DNA from: an uncultured Dyadobacter sp.
Lineage (GTDB): Bacteria > Bacteroidota > Bacteroidia > Cytophagales > Spirosomataceae
Reading direction: 5' to 3'
Length of the DNA: 64,000 nucleotides
NCBI RefSeq assembly: GCF_946482605.1
Contig: NZ_CAMLSE010000015.1
Coordinates: 124,001 to 188,000 of the forward strand
Position 1 is the stretch's first letter; every line of letters starts with the position of its first letter. The notes beneath the pieces are model-generated. The model searched no databases. It was not told the origin of the DNA and was given only the letters and a program-made list of their open reading frames with translations. Position numbers and translations under genes: made by a program. Positions 1 through 9,213 of this stretch are shown in pieces.

Positions 1-2341
1 GGCCGCTTGCCGCCGTGCGGGGCAATACCTGAACGGCAGTTTTGCGAACGTCGTTGGATGGATGCTTCAGTGCTTCTATCACTACCGGCAAAACTTGTGC
101 GTCACCGATTGCATTCAAGCCTTCTAGCGTCCATAATGCGTGTATGGCAGCCGTATTCAGACCGATTTCGTCCACGGATTTATCTTTAACGAGTTCCACG
201 AGTTTGGCCACCACATCTTTGTTTCCACGTTCCACCAGGAGGCGTTGTGCATGCTGGCGCCAGAACATGTTGCTGTTTTTCAAAGTCGCAACGAGTTCAT
301 CCGGGCGGGTTTTGCTTAATGTAATCGGCGTATATTTTGGTGCATTCTTCCAGCCGATGCGGTAGAGACGGCCATGGGTAAAATCGCGCAATGGCGTTTC
401 ATAGGCATTACCTTTACCGTTTTCAGAACCTTTTGGAGTCGGGTTGTGCTGGATAATGTAGCTGTACCAGTCGGCCACCCACACAGCGCCATCCGGGCCA
501 ACTTCCGCGAATACGGGAGCAACCCATTCGTCGGCACCTGCGAGGAGGTTGAAACCAAGCTGATCTTCATAATCCGTCCCTTTTTTCACCATTACGTTGC
601 GGTGCAGAATGTGGCCGGTAGGCTCGGAAACGAATGCGACTTTGTTCCAATATTCTTTCGGATAGGCGCGGGCGGTATAGAAGTTGTGACCCGCTGCGGC
701 TGTAAACCCACCGAAAACGTCGACCTGGCGTACTTTTGGTGTGATCGGCTGCATGTCTTTATGCGTATCGGTGCTGCGGCTTCCATTATCGACTTTGCTC
801 GCGCCGAAATAGCGGTTTGGAATGGCGCTGTACCAGCCGTGCGAATTGTTGGCAGTAGAACCGAAAAGGTCGCCAGCTTCATTGAATCCCAATCCCCAGG
901 TATTGTTGGAGGTCTTGGCAACAATTTCCATATCTGAACCATCCGGCTTGAAGCGGAATAATGCCTGACCGAAATCCAGTTGGTCGCTTTTGCCAACTTT
1001 ACCTTTGAAGCCTGAGTAACCTACCGAACCATAAACCCAGTTATCGAAACCATAATGCAGGTTGGATGGTCCCGCATGGGTGTCGCCCGTGCCGAAGCCC
1101 GAGAAGAGTATCTTCTTCACATCGGCCTTGTCGTCGCCGTCGGTATCCTGCAAAAACAGCATATGAGGTGCCTGCGATACGACCAGACCGCCGTTGGCAA
1201 ATGCCAGACCGGTTGGAATACTCAGATCATCGGAAAATTTGGTGAATTTATCGGCTTTGCCGTCCTTGTTCGTGTCCTCACAGATCAGGATGTAATCGCT
1301 ACCGCCTGTGTCTTTGCGTTCGTTGGGGTAGTCTTTCGTAATCAGTACGTACAATCTGCCGCGCTCGTCCCACGTCATAGCGATCGGGTGCATTACGTCA
1401 GGCTCGTGAGCGAAGACGTCCAATGTGAAATCGACCGGGATCTGAATGTGTTTTACGGATTCTTCGGGCGAAAGCGGTAGTTGCTGCAATTGCACGCCGG
1501 GGCGCTGTTCGTAGTTAGGAAGTTTGGCCTCGCGGTATTCGAATGGTTTCGGAGCCAACGCTGCCAATGCTTTGCGGGCATCGTCGTTCACAGCCCAGAG
1601 GATGCCTTTTTCAAGCAGGTCCTGGAAGCCTTGTGTGCCCCAGGTACGCTCGTCGTGACCGTAAGCAGTGTAGAAAATGCGGCCTTTGCCGTGCGTTCTT
1701 ACCCAGGTATAAGGTTCTTTCTGTTGTCCAGGGCGGTCTTTTTCCTGATCTTTTTGGATCAGGCGCTCGGTGAGGACGATATTGTCGGGTTGCAGCAAGG
1801 TGTGCAGGTACGTTTCATCCACTGTTTTGAAAGGCTTCACGCCTGCAATCGCGGGGTGGTCGGGCTTTGTCCACACGGGCTGGATCGTATCCCAGGTGTG
1901 TCGCCAGAACTGTCCCCCGATCAGCTTCACTACCTCGGCATTGTTGCGGAAGCAGTAGGAGGCACAGTGAACGGGGATGAAGCCTTTTCCGCTGGCCACA
2001 TAGTCGAGCAGTGATTTGGCCTGTTGGGGAGCAATGGAGTCCCAGTTGGCGTACAGCATCAATGCGTCGTACTTGTTGAGCGTCTCGGGGTTCAGATCGT
2101 TGAGGTTATCCGTGTAGGTGAAGTTGAAGCCTTTGGGCCCCAACGCAGCCATGATCTGCGGAATACGCTCGGCGGGTTTGTGGTGCCCTTTGTCTCCAAG
2201 GAACAAAATTTCCAGCCGACGCGCCTTGCCTGTCTCGCCCTTGGAAGAAGCACTCTTAACCGACGCGTTCTGGGAGGATGGCTGCGAGGCACAGCCCAGC
2301 AGGACAATGCCTAAGATAAAGGATAACGCTTTGGTTTTCAT
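1..2341 (-). CDS. ThuA / membrane-bound dehydrogenase-type beta-propeller / HEAT lipoprotein (3' end outside window)
   Basis: The gene reads from an ATG at 2341 down to base 1 with no stop, so at least 780 residues are present and the C-terminus is missing. The N-terminus MKTKALSFILGIVLLGCAS is a lipoprotein signal with the lipid Cys in LLGC, which suggests an envelope protein. Residues about 41-270 form a ThuA-like glutamine-amidotransferase fold (LEILFLGDKGHHKPAERIP, HTWDTIQPVW). Residues about 295-680 look like the glucose/sorbosone (PVC-type) dehydrogenase propeller, with calcium-type loops DTNKDGKADKF and DTDGDDKADV. HEAT-like repeats begin near residue 690. Members of this family often end in a cytochrome c domain, which would lie outside the window. 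Probable role: secreted or membrane-anchored sugar oxidation. The substrate cannot be read from sequence. Confidence 0.85.
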   Translation of the reverse strand, partial: MKTKALSFILGIVLLGCASQPSSQNASVKSASSKGETGKARRLEILFLGDKGHHKPAERIPQIMAALGPKGFNFTYTDNLNDLNPETLNKYDALMLYANWDSIAPQQAKSLLDYVASGKGFIPVHCASYCFRNNAEVVKLIGGQFWRHTWDTIQPVWTKPDHPAIAGVKPFKTVDETYLHTLLQPDNIVLTERLIQKDQEKDRPGQQKEPYTWVRTHGKGRIFYTAYGHDERTWGTQGFQDLLEKGILWAVNDDARKALAALAPKPFEYREAKLPNYEQRPGVQLQQLPLSPEESVKHIQIPVDFTLDVFAHEPDVMHPIAMTWDERGRLYVLITKDYPNERKDTGGSDYILICEDTNKDGKADKFTKFSDDLSIPTGLAFANGGLVVSQAPHMLFLQDTDGDDKADVKKILFSGFGTGDTHAGPSNLHYGFDNWVYGSVGYSGFKGKVGKSDQLDFGQALFRFKPDGSDMEIVAKTSNNTWGLGFNEAGDLFGSTANNSHGWYSAIPNRYFGASKVDNGSRSTDTHKDMQPITPKVRQVDVFGGFTAAAGHNFYTARAYPKEYWNKVAFVSEPTGHILHRNVMVKKGTDYEDQLGFNLLAGADEWVAPVFAEVGPDGAVWVADWYSYIIQHNPTPKGSENGKGNAYETPLRDFTHGRLYRIGWKNAPKYTPITLSKTRPDELVATLKNSNMFWRQHAQRLLVERGNKDVVAKLVELVKDKSVDEIGLNTAAIHALWTLEGLNAIGDAQVLPVVIEALKHPSNDVRKTAVQVLPRTAASG

Positions 2342-2386
2342 TGAGATTAATTTTTCTTGTTGTATTAAGGAATTAGTTAAAATCTG

Positions 2387-2860
2387 TTAACTCCATTTTG
2401 AAATATCCTGGAAATCAAACAGATATTCATTTTTGTACTCAACTTCAAAGTCTTGCAACATTTCAAGGTATTCTTCGCGGAACGTCTTTTTTCTATGATG
2501 TTCCTCCTGATTGGCAATGTAACGGATCACTGTGTCTATGCTGCTGCGGCTATATGAAAACGCTCCGTAGCCTTTTTGCCAGCTGAATATCGGGGCATTG
2601 TGACGCTCCTTGATCCATTTGTTGGAAGATGTTTTGATCTCTTCAACCAATGTCGACAATGGTGTCGATGGATTGTAGCCAATCAGCATATGAATGTGAT
2701 CGGGCATTCCATTAATCGCCAGCGGCTTCGATTTATGGTTGAGAATGATCCCTCCGATATACGCATACAGATCATTTTTCCACTCTTTCCTGACAAGGCT
2801 TTCACGGCCTCTTACTGAAAAAACAATATGTACGTATAGCTGTGTATAGGTATTTGCCAT
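2387..2860 (-). CDS. REP-associated tyrosine transposase (RAYT, IS200-like Y1 HUH)
   Basis: This 157-residue protein starts at MANTYTQLYVHIVFSVRGR. It has the Y1 transposase layout: HUH motif at H55/H57 (MPDHIHML) and a catalytic Tyr candidate at Y114 in VIRYIANQEEHH, preceded by the usual WQKGYGAFS. Such enzymes nick single-stranded DNA at hairpins. The reading frame stays open upstream to 3187, but that extension is a translation of the hairpin repeats (19-residue units), so I place the start at the ATG at 2860. There are no terminal repeats or accessory tnpB, which fits a domesticated RAYT rather than a full IS200/IS605. The adjacent repeats at 2901-3190 are its likely substrate. Family is clear; activity is inferred. 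Confidence 0.88.
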   Translation of the reverse strand: MANTYTQLYVHIVFSVRGRESLVRKEWKNDLYAYIGGIILNHKSKPLAINGMPDHIHMLIGYNPSTPLSTLVEEIKTSSNKWIKERHNAPIFSWQKGYGAFSYSRSSIDTVIRYIANQEEHHRKKTFREEYLEMLQDFEVEYKNEYLFDFQDISKWS

Positions 2861-2900
2861 TTTTATAATGCGTGTTTTTGTGAAAAATCTTGCGCGTTTT

Positions 2901-3190
2901 ACAAATCTTTCGGTGCGCTGCACCTTGGCATTTTGTGTTGGTTTATAACGCGTTTCTACAAATCTTTCGGTGCGCTGCACCTTTGCATTTGTGTTGATTT
3001 TGTAACGTGTTTCTACAAATCTTTCGGTGCGCTGCACCTTGGCATTTTGTGTTGGTTTGTAACGCGTTTCTACAAATTTTTCGGTGCGCTGCACCCACGT
3101 TGATTTGTATCCTCTACGCATGGTGCAGAGCACCAAAATACTTGTAGAAAATCCAATCGACACCCCGTTTTCCAAGGTGCAGCGCACCGA
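2901..3190. repeat. REP-like hairpin array beside the RAYT gene
   Basis: Four direct copies of a hairpin with 5-bp stem and 3-nt loop (GGTGC-GCT-GCACC) lie at 2912-2924, 2969-2981, 3026-3038 and 3083-3095, exactly 57 bp apart. Each is preceded by ACAAATnTTTC. The first three copies are followed by a TTTGCATTTTGTGTTG-like segment; the fourth diverges after its stem. Two inverted copies lie at 3122-3134 (loop AGA) and 3176-3188 (loop AGC), with the flank inverted as well. The direct plus inverted layout next to a RAYT is the classic REP/BIME arrangement. The 57-bp period equals 19 codons, which keeps a frame open across the array. Confidence 0.85.
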
Positions 3191-3301
3191 GATATTTGGT
3201 TTTGTTCCGAGGATTGTGATTTTGTTGTTTTGGGATTGAATGGATCATAAATATTCATGATGCCGGTTTATTGATCCATTCATCCCTTCAAAACCTTTCA
3301 C

Positions 3302-4426
3302 CTACACATTTTGGAAATCCGGCAATTTGATGATCGCCCCTCCCTGCAATGCCGACTCGTGCGCGAGGATTCCGACGCTCGTCCAGTTGGCGGATTGTAC
3401 TGCATTCGGGAACGGTTCGCGGTCTTCGATCAATGCGCTGATGAACTCGTGTGCCAGGTGCGGGTGCGAGCCGCCGTGGCCACCGCCTTGTACGAACGAC
3501 AAATGCGCATTTTCATCCAGGTTGTAAACGCCGTGACCGGTGAAATGACGGATTTCCTCCGGCAAATAATGGGCGTAATCCGGCGTCGTCACTTTTTCCG
3601 CGATTTCGTGCTCAGGCTTTTTCGCGGTGTGAATTACAGGATCTTCGCCTTCGATCAATGGCCATTCGAATGATTTCTTGCTGCCATAAACCTCAAAGCT
3701 TTCGCGGTACTGACGTGCCACGTCGAAGAGTGAACGGTATACGTATGCTGATAAGTCGCTGTCTTTGAATTTAATATGTGCTGATTCGACAGCAAATGGT
3801 GAGTTGTGGATCTTAACCAGGTCCTCGGAGATAGTTCCTGAGCCGAAGCATGAAACGTATTCCGCTTCGAGTTTCAGCAAGCCGGCTACCGGGCCTACAC
3901 AGTGCGTGGCGTAGTGCATGGGAGGCAAACCTGGCCAGTAATCGGGCCAGCCTTCCATGTCCTGCTGGTGGCTCGCTTTGAGGAACTGAACCTTGCCCAA
4001 CTCGCCTTTTTCGTACAATTCTTTGACAAACAGGAATTCCCGTGCATATACCACAGTTTCCATCATCATATATTTTTTGCCCGTTTCGCGGGTCGCTTTC
4101 ACGATCTCAATGCAATCTTCCACGCTGGTCGCCATCGGCACCGTACAGGCCACGTGTTTGCCGGCGCGCAATGCTTTCAATGTTTGTTCTGCGTGGTTGG
4201 GGATGGGGGAGTTGATGTGAACGGCGTCGATGTTGGGGTCTTTCAGCAACTCGTCGTAATCGCTGTAACGCACTTCGATACCATACTGATCACCGACTTC
4301 ATTCAGTTTCGACACGGTACGCTGGCAGATCGCGTACATGTTGGCATGGGGATGTTGCTGATAAATGGGAATGAATTCGGCTCCAAAGCCCAGTCCGATA
4401 ATAGCAACATTAATTTTCTTAGACAT
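3302..4426 (-). CDS. Gfo/Idh/MocA family oxidoreductase
   Basis: A 374-residue cytoplasmic protein without a signal peptide. The N-terminal Rossmann fold is shown by VAIIGLGFGAEFIP (about residues 7-20). The C-terminal alpha/beta domain follows from about residue 130. The segment that is normally EKP reads GKHVACTVPMAT at residues 89-100, so the usual Glu-Lys is Thr-Val; the EKP Lys normally takes part in cofactor binding and catalysis. The C-terminal half contains His-rich segments (GGGHGGSHPHLAHEF) that could bind metal or substrate. Likely an NAD(P)-dependent sugar or polyol dehydrogenase; the substrate is unknown. It appears monocistronic. A conserved 25-bp element lies about 125 bp upstream (4551-4575) and recurs before the sugar epimerase gene at 14485-15312. 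Confidence 0.85.
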   Translation of the reverse strand: MSKKINVAIIGLGFGAEFIPIYQQHPHANMYAICQRTVSKLNEVGDQYGIEVRYSDYDELLKDPNIDAVHINSPIPNHAEQTLKALRAGKHVACTVPMATSVEDCIEIVKATRETGKKYMMMETVVYAREFLFVKELYEKGELGKVQFLKASHQQDMEGWPDYWPGLPPMHYATHCVGPVAGLLKLEAEYVSCFGSGTISEDLVKIHNSPFAVESAHIKFKDSDLSAYVYRSLFDVARQYRESFEVYGSKKSFEWPLIEGEDPVIHTAKKPEHEIAEKVTTPDYAHYLPEEIRHFTGHGVYNLDENAHLSFVQGGGHGGSHPHLAHEFISALIEDREPFPNAVQSANWTSVGILAHESALQGGAIIKLPDFQNV

Positions 4427-4727
4427 ATAGATTTAAGGTTAATGATTCAGTGGATCAGCATTTTGTCGAAAAAATAGCCGTAATTCCCGGCTGCGGTACG
4501 TCCGATAAAAATACTGGTAACGGGCCTTCGCTCAGGGTATTATTCGACAATACAATTTTAAAGCAAAATAGTGCTAAAAACTTTTCAGGTTTTGATTAGT
4601 ACTGTGCGTATTTTGACCTTTTTTTTGATTATTGAAAATTTTTAAGCAAAAAATAGCTAGAAAACATACCTGAAATGACCGATTTTGCAGTACAGAAGCC
4701 TTTTTATTTACATTAAACCTGAAACAC
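4427..4727. other. 301-bp divergent intergenic region with a conserved element
   Basis: AT-rich divergent spacer between the Gfo oxidoreductase (minus) and the acetyltransferase (plus). I see no small gene here. It holds the conserved element at 4551-4575, listed separately. No confident TAnnTTTG/TTTG promoter pair could be assigned for either gene. Confidence 0.6.
4551..4575 (-). promoter_or_regulatory. conserved 25-bp upstream element, copy 1
   Basis: On the minus (gene) strand it begins AGCACTATTTTGCTTTAAAA and ends TTGTA. The copy at 15378-15402 agrees at 23 of 25 positions and has the same orientation relative to its gene. It lies about 125 bp upstream of the oxidoreductase start. It could be an operator or a non-canonical promoter for two co-regulated sugar genes; the TAAAATTG core is one base from the Bacteroidota -7 consensus TAnnTTTG. 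Confidence 0.5.
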
Positions 4728-5279
4728 ATGATCCGCCCCGCCAAAATAGCCGATGCCGAAGCCGTCGCTCCTTTACTCGTTCTAGGAATGGGACATATTG
4801 CCGGGATATTTGCTGGTTCGGAAAACCATACGGACGCGATCCCGTTTTTTCGCAGCTTCTTTCTACATCCTTCGAATCAGTACAGCTATACGAATACACT
4901 TGTGTTTGAGACAGAATCGGGGATTATCGGATCCATTAATGGTTATGACGGAGGATTGCTTCATACGCTGAGGCAACCCGTACTCGCCAAACTGAGGGAG
5001 AGGGACCCGTTTTTTACACCCTCGGATGAAACGGGGCCAGGCGAATTTTATCTGGACTGTATTAATGTCCATCCCGGTTATCAGGGCAGGGGAATAGGAA
5101 GTCAGCTGATTGCAGCGATGTGCACACAGGCGGAAATGCTCGGGCATAAGCGGGTGGGCCTGATCGTCGATATGGTCAATCCGGCAGCCCGGAGACTTTA
5201 CGACCGGCTTGGGTTTGAAGTAGCTGGCGAGAAAGATTTCATGGATCACCGTTATTTCCACATGGTTCGCGACATTTGA
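4728..5279 (+). CDS. GNAT family N-acetyltransferase
   Basis: A 183-residue protein with the GNAT acetyl-CoA loop VHPGYQGRGIGSQLI (about residues 121-135), followed by the helix-strand end of the fold (AARRLYDRLGFEV). It begins MIRPAKIADAEAVAPLL, the usual first strand and helix of the family. It acetylates an unknown small molecule or protein N-terminus in the cytoplasm. The next gene starts 27 bp downstream on the same strand, so the two may be co-transcribed. Confidence 0.88.
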   Translation: MIRPAKIADAEAVAPLLVLGMGHIAGIFAGSENHTDAIPFFRSFFLHPSNQYSYTNTLVFETESGIIGSINGYDGGLLHTLRQPVLAKLRERDPFFTPSDETGPGEFYLDCINVHPGYQGRGIGSQLIAAMCTQAEMLGHKRVGLIVDMVNPAARRLYDRLGFEVAGEKDFMDHRYFHMVRDI

Positions 5280-5306
5280 AATGCATTTATCCTAAACCTT
5301 ATATTG

Positions 5307-6581
5307 ATGAAAGAACGGCTGATTTCCCTGGATGTCCTGCGTGGGCTGACCATGATCCTCATGACTATTGTGAACAACCAAGGCGACTGGGGCCACGTGT
5401 ATCCGCCACTACTGCATGCTGAGTGGCACGGGTGTACACCCACAGATCTGGTGTTTCCGACTTTTCTCCTGATAGTCGGCATTTCTGTCGTTCTGGCTAC
5501 GCCGGTGAAGACTTTGAATGGCCCGGCTTTGCTCCGTATCATTACCCGCACGCTACGAATATTCAGTCTGGGCCTTTTTTCTGGGTTCTTCATCAGGATA
5601 CACCTTTTCGGTCTGGAAGGTAATGCATTGCTGGCCGCACGGCTGGTTGTGACCGCGATCCTCGTGGTTGCATTGTTTGCTGATTACGACCGTAAGTGGC
5701 AGTTCATTACCGCAGCCGGCATTTTTACCATCATGATCGGACTGGCTTTCAGCGGCATAGAGCCGTTCAACACGGTTCGTATCCCGGGCGTTTTACAGCG
5801 CATTGCGGTTGTGTATCTCATCGTCTCCATTCTTTATTTGCAGACAGGCTGGCAAATTCAGGCGGTGGTGGGCATTACGCTGCTGCTGGCCTACTGGGCG
5901 ATCATGACGCTGATACAGGTCCCGGGCATAGGGGAGCCGAACCTGGAAAAGGGTACCAACCTCGCCGCGTGGCTGGACAACTATTTGCTGCCGGGGCACC
6001 TCTGGGCTTCTTCTAAAACCTGGGACCCGGAAGGTATTTTAAGTACGATTCCGGCAATAAGCACAGGCATCGCAGGATTACTGATCGGGACGTTGCTGAG
6101 ATCGGGCAGGTTGGGGCGGCGGGAAAAGGTCAGATATATGTTGCTGGGTGGAGCCGGTGGCGTGATCGCCGGCTGGATGTGGAACTTGGTTTTTCCACTC
6201 AACAAAGCTTTATGGACCAGTTCGTTCGTGCTTTACGCAGGAGGATGGGCATTGCTTTGCCTCGCGCTGCTCTATTATCTAATCGATTGGAAAGGCTATT
6301 CGCGCTGGACTACTTTCTTTGTGATATTTGGTGTCAATCCCATGGTGGTTTTCTTCTTTTCGGGAATGATATTCAGGGTTTTGAATGCAGTGAAAGTGAC
6401 CAATCCGACCGACACGACTCATTCGAAGATGGACCTGGTGCCGTATTTCTACCAACATCAGCTGGAACCGCTGTTCACCGATCCCAGAAATGCCTCGCTC
6501 GCATATGCGCTGCTCTATGTAGCGCTGTGGTTCGTGATCCTGCTGGTACTGTATCGGAGAAAGCTGGTGTTTAAGGTTTGA
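5307..6581 (+). CDS. DUF5009 / HGSNAT-like membrane acetyltransferase
   Basis: A 424-residue polytopic membrane protein starting at ATG 5307, three bases after an in-frame TTG. It opens with RLISLDVLRGLTMILMTIVN, the start of the YeiB/HGSNAT (heparan-alpha-glucosaminide N-acetyltransferase) family. The conserved His lies in LLHAEWHGCTPTDLVFPTF at about residue 37. About ten hydrophobic helices follow. Family members move an acetyl group across the membrane onto a glucosamine-type sugar; Bacteroidota and gamma-proteobacterial relatives (NagX-like) sit in GlcNAc loci. It precedes a GH125 mannosidase by 72 bp, which suggests a glycan-processing pair. A paralogue lies at 51063-52166. Confidence 0.82.
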   Translation: MKERLISLDVLRGLTMILMTIVNNQGDWGHVYPPLLHAEWHGCTPTDLVFPTFLLIVGISVVLATPVKTLNGPALLRIITRTLRIFSLGLFSGFFIRIHLFGLEGNALLAARLVVTAILVVALFADYDRKWQFITAAGIFTIMIGLAFSGIEPFNTVRIPGVLQRIAVVYLIVSILYLQTGWQIQAVVGITLLLAYWAIMTLIQVPGIGEPNLEKGTNLAAWLDNYLLPGHLWASSKTWDPEGILSTIPAISTGIAGLLIGTLLRSGRLGRREKVRYMLLGGAGGVIAGWMWNLVFPLNKALWTSSFVLYAGGWALLCLALLYYLIDWKGYSRWTTFFVIFGVNPMVVFFFSGMIFRVLNAVKVTNPTDTTHSKMDLVPYFYQHQLEPLFTDPRNASLAYALLYVALWFVILLVLYRRKLVFKV

Positions 6582-6653
6582 AATTTACGGGTCGCGGTCT
6601 GCAAATTTTGGCTAAATTGCTTTTTTAAATTTTTTAAGAAAGCAACTTTACCC

Positions 6654-8087
6654 ATGTTCCAAAGGAGAACTTTTATAAAAACAGGCGCGCTGGCGGTGGC
6701 GGGCATGGCCCTGTCTGAATGGTCGTTTGCGAAAAATGCGGCTGACTTTCCGGTTGTTCGTATCCCCGCTGAAAAACGCAGCTTTACGAGTACAGCCGTG
6801 GAAGCGACGATCGTCCGCATGAAAAAGGTGATTAAAGACCCCGAGCTGGCCTGGCTATTTGAAAACTGCTTTCCCAATACCATCGATACGACGGTGCATT
6901 ATAACCCGATCGACGGTAAGCCGGACACTTTCGTCATCACAGGGGACATCGATGCCATGTGGCTGCGCGACAGTACAGCGCAGGTGTGGCCGTACCTGCC
7001 GTTGCTGAAAGAGGACAACAAATTGAAAGACATGGTCGCCGGACTCATCAACCGCCAGACCAAGTGCATTCTGATCGATCCTTATGCGAACGCTTTTTAC
7101 GATCGCCCCAAGGAAAGCGAGTGGACCAAGGACCAAACCGCGATGAAGCCTATGCTACACGAGCGGAAATGGGAGCTCGATTCTCTTTGCTACACCATTC
7201 GTTTGGCATATAATTACTGGAAAACAACCGGCGACACCAAGCCGTTTGACGCCGACTGGTCAAAAGCGATGGAACTGGTGCTGCAAACCTGCAAAGAGCA
7301 GCAGCGCAAAGACGGGCCGGGGCCTTACAAATTCGGCCGCGTTACCGCCTGGTCGACAGACACCGTGCCGGGCAATGGTTACGGCAACCCGATCAAACCG
7401 GTTGGACTGATTGCGAGCACTTTCCGTCCGTCGGATGACGCCGCTGTGTACCCATTCTTTATTCCTTCCAACTTCTTCGCTGTGGTATCGTTTCGGGAAG
7501 TGGCTGAATTGCTTGAAAAGGCCGCGGCAACGAAGAATGCGAAGCTTGCAGCCGATTTTAAGGCACTGGCGACCGAGGTGGAGGCTGCATTGAAAAAATA
7601 CGCCGTGTATCCGCACCCCCAGTTTGGTAAGATCTATGCATTTGAAGTGGACGGTTTCGGAAATCATTTGCTGATGGACGATGCGGGCATCCCGGGACTG
7701 ATTAGCATGCCTTACCTGAATGCGGTTTCGGTGAAGGATCCGATTTATGTCAATACGCGAAAATTTGTGCTGAGTGATTCGAATCCGTATTTCTTCAAAG
7801 GAAAAGCGGGCGAAGGGCTGGGCAGTCCGCATACGCTGGTCAATCAGATATGGCCGATGGGCATCATCGCCCGGGCGATTACTTCCACCGACGACAAGGA
7901 GATCGAAGCACAGCTGAAACAGCTCAAAAATACCCATAACCACACCGGTTTCATGCACGAATCGTTCGATAAGGATGACGACTCAAAATTTACCCGTAAA
8001 TGGTTTGCATGGGTGAACACGCTTTTCGGTGAGCTGATCCTGAAACTCGAAAAGGAACGCCCGCATTTGCTGGCAAAAGTGTATTAA
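6654..8087 (+). CDS. glycoside hydrolase family 125 exo-alpha-mannosidase
   Basis: A 477-residue protein. The N-terminus [20 protein letters not shown] is a twin-arginine-type signal, so the folded enzyme is probably exported. The segment [17 protein letters not shown] (about residues 99-115) and the (alpha/alpha)6 length match GH125 (old DUF1237). Other family-like segments are [18 protein letters not shown] and ANSNPY-like loops near the C-terminus. Family members are metal-independent exo-alpha-1,6-mannosidases acting on N-glycan-type mannosides. The gene follows a DUF5009 gene and ends at a strong terminator (8110-8145). Confidence 0.9.
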   Translation: MFQRRTFIKTGALAVAGMALSEWSFAKNAADFPVVRIPAEKRSFTSTAVEATIVRMKKVIKDPELAWLFENCFPNTIDTTVHYNPIDGKPDTFVITGDIDAMWLRDSTAQVWPYLPLLKEDNKLKDMVAGLINRQTKCILIDPYANAFYDRPKESEWTKDQTAMKPMLHERKWELDSLCYTIRLAYNYWKTTGDTKPFDADWSKAMELVLQTCKEQQRKDGPGPYKFGRVTAWSTDTVPGNGYGNPIKPVGLIASTFRPSDDAAVYPFFIPSNFFAVVSFREVAELLEKAAATKNAKLAADFKALATEVEAALKKYAVYPHPQFGKIYAFEVDGFGNHLLMDDAGIPGLISMPYLNAVSVKDPIYVNTRKFVLSDSNPYFFKGKAGEGLGSPHTLVNQIWPMGIIARAITSTDDKEIEAQLKQLKNTHNHTGFMHESFDKDDDSKFTRKWFAWVNTLFGELILKLEKERPHLLAKVY

Positions 8088-8109
8088 GCAAAGGCGTTAT
8101 CACGCTTTC

Positions 8110-8145
8110 AAATGCCTTCCGGACTACAAACCGGGAGGCATTTTT
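8110..8145 (+). terminator. intrinsic terminator after the GH125 gene
   Basis: A 13-bp stem with one G-T wobble (AAATGCCTTCCGG at 8110-8122 with CCGGGAGGCATTT at 8131-8143) encloses an 8-nt loop. The run of T continues to 8145. Confidence 0.85.
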
Positions 8146-8232
8146 GTTGCACCGGACTATAATGTTTCTTCCAAACCGGACGCAACCCTGCCCCGGTCAG
8201 CCGGCTACATTTGGTTTGAAAACAATGCTCCT

Positions 8233-9213
8233 ATGCAAACCGAAACCATCCGAACCGACTGGACGCCCGACGAGATCGAGGCCATTTACACTCGCCCCTT
8301 ACTGCAACTGGTCTATGACGCCGCGGCTGTGCATCGGCAGTGGCACGATCCGGAGCGGATTCAGGTATGCACATTACTGTCCATTAAAACCGGCGGATGC
8401 CCGGAAGACTGTGCCTATTGCGGACAAGCAGCGCGTTATCAGACCGGTATAAATGTAAAAGCATTGATGAAAAAGGACGACGTGGTGGCCATCGCACGCC
8501 GCGCCCGGGAAGGTGGGTCGAGCCGTTTCTGCATGGCTGCGGCCTGGCGGGAAGTGAAGGACAACCGAGACTTCGACCGCGTGCTCGACATGGTCACGGA
8601 AGTAGCCGGGCTGGGCCTCGAAGTATGTTGTACCCTCGGCATGCTCACCGAAACCCAGGCCGAAAAGCTCAAAGCGGCCGGTCTTTACGCTTATAATCAC
8701 AACCTGGATTCGTCCGCCGAATATTACGATCAAATCATCACCACCCGCACCTACGACGACCGCCTGCACACGGTCGATCACGTACGGAACGCGGGTATAT
8801 CGGTATGTTGCGGAGGCATTATCGGTCTCGGCGAAACCCGTGAGAACCGCATTCAAATGCTTCACACATTATCCACAATGCCCGAGCACCCGGAATCCGT
8901 GCCCGTGAACGCCCTCGCCCGCGTGCAAGGGACGCCTTTGGGAGATATGAAAAAGGTAGATACCTGGGAAATGGTGCGCATGATCGCTACCGCCCGCATT
9001 CTGATGCCGAAGGCCATGGTCCGCCTCAGTGCCGGGCGCATGGAAATGAGTGAGTATGAGCAGGCATTCTGTTTTATGGCTGGCGCCAATTCAATTTTCA
9101 CGAATGAGAACGGGGAGTTGCTCGTGACGCCGAATCCGGGGATGAGTCAGGATCGGGAGATGATGGAGGTTTTGGGGTTGAAGGCGTTGGTTAGGGAAGG
9201 GGCGAATGCTTAG
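8233..9213 (+). CDS. bioB: biotin synthase
   Basis: A 326-residue radical SAM enzyme that inserts sulfur into dethiobiotin. The CxxxCxxC cluster motif is [12 protein letters not shown] with C56, C60 and C63. Further family segments are [41 protein letters not shown] and RLSAGRME, which cover the second iron-sulfur site and SAM-binding strands. Length is normal for BioB. The start at 8233 gives [19 protein letters not shown]. No bioA, bioD or bioF neighbour is present, so the pathway is dispersed here. Its 3' end overlaps the convergent small gene by 23 bp. Confidence 0.97.
   Translation: MQTETIRTDWTPDEIEAIYTRPLLQLVYDAAAVHRQWHDPERIQVCTLLSIKTGGCPEDCAYCGQAARYQTGINVKALMKKDDVVAIARRAREGGSSRFCMAAAWREVKDNRDFDRVLDMVTEVAGLGLEVCCTLGMLTETQAEKLKAAGLYAYNHNLDSSAEYYDQIITTRTYDDRLHTVDHVRNAGISVCCGGIIGLGETRENRIQMLHTLSTMPEHPESVPVNALARVQGTPLGDMKKVDTWEMVRMIATARILMPKAMVRLSAGRMEMSEYEQAFCFMAGANSIFTNENGELLVTPNPGMSQDREMMEVLGLKALVREGANA

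Noticed and set aside
374..937. 187-residue plus-strand frame
   Set aside because: Antisense to the ThuA/dehydrogenase lipoprotein gene; the minus-strand translation is clearly the real protein.
2901..3100. Regularly spaced repeats as a CRISPR array
   Set aside because: Between-repeat sequence is also conserved, period is 57 bp with no unique spacers, and the unit is a short hairpin next to a RAYT gene.
2861..3187. N-terminal extension of the transposase to 266 residues
   Set aside because: The extension is a translation of the REP repeats and is not part of the Y1 transposase fold; the ATG at 2860 starts the conserved family N-terminus.
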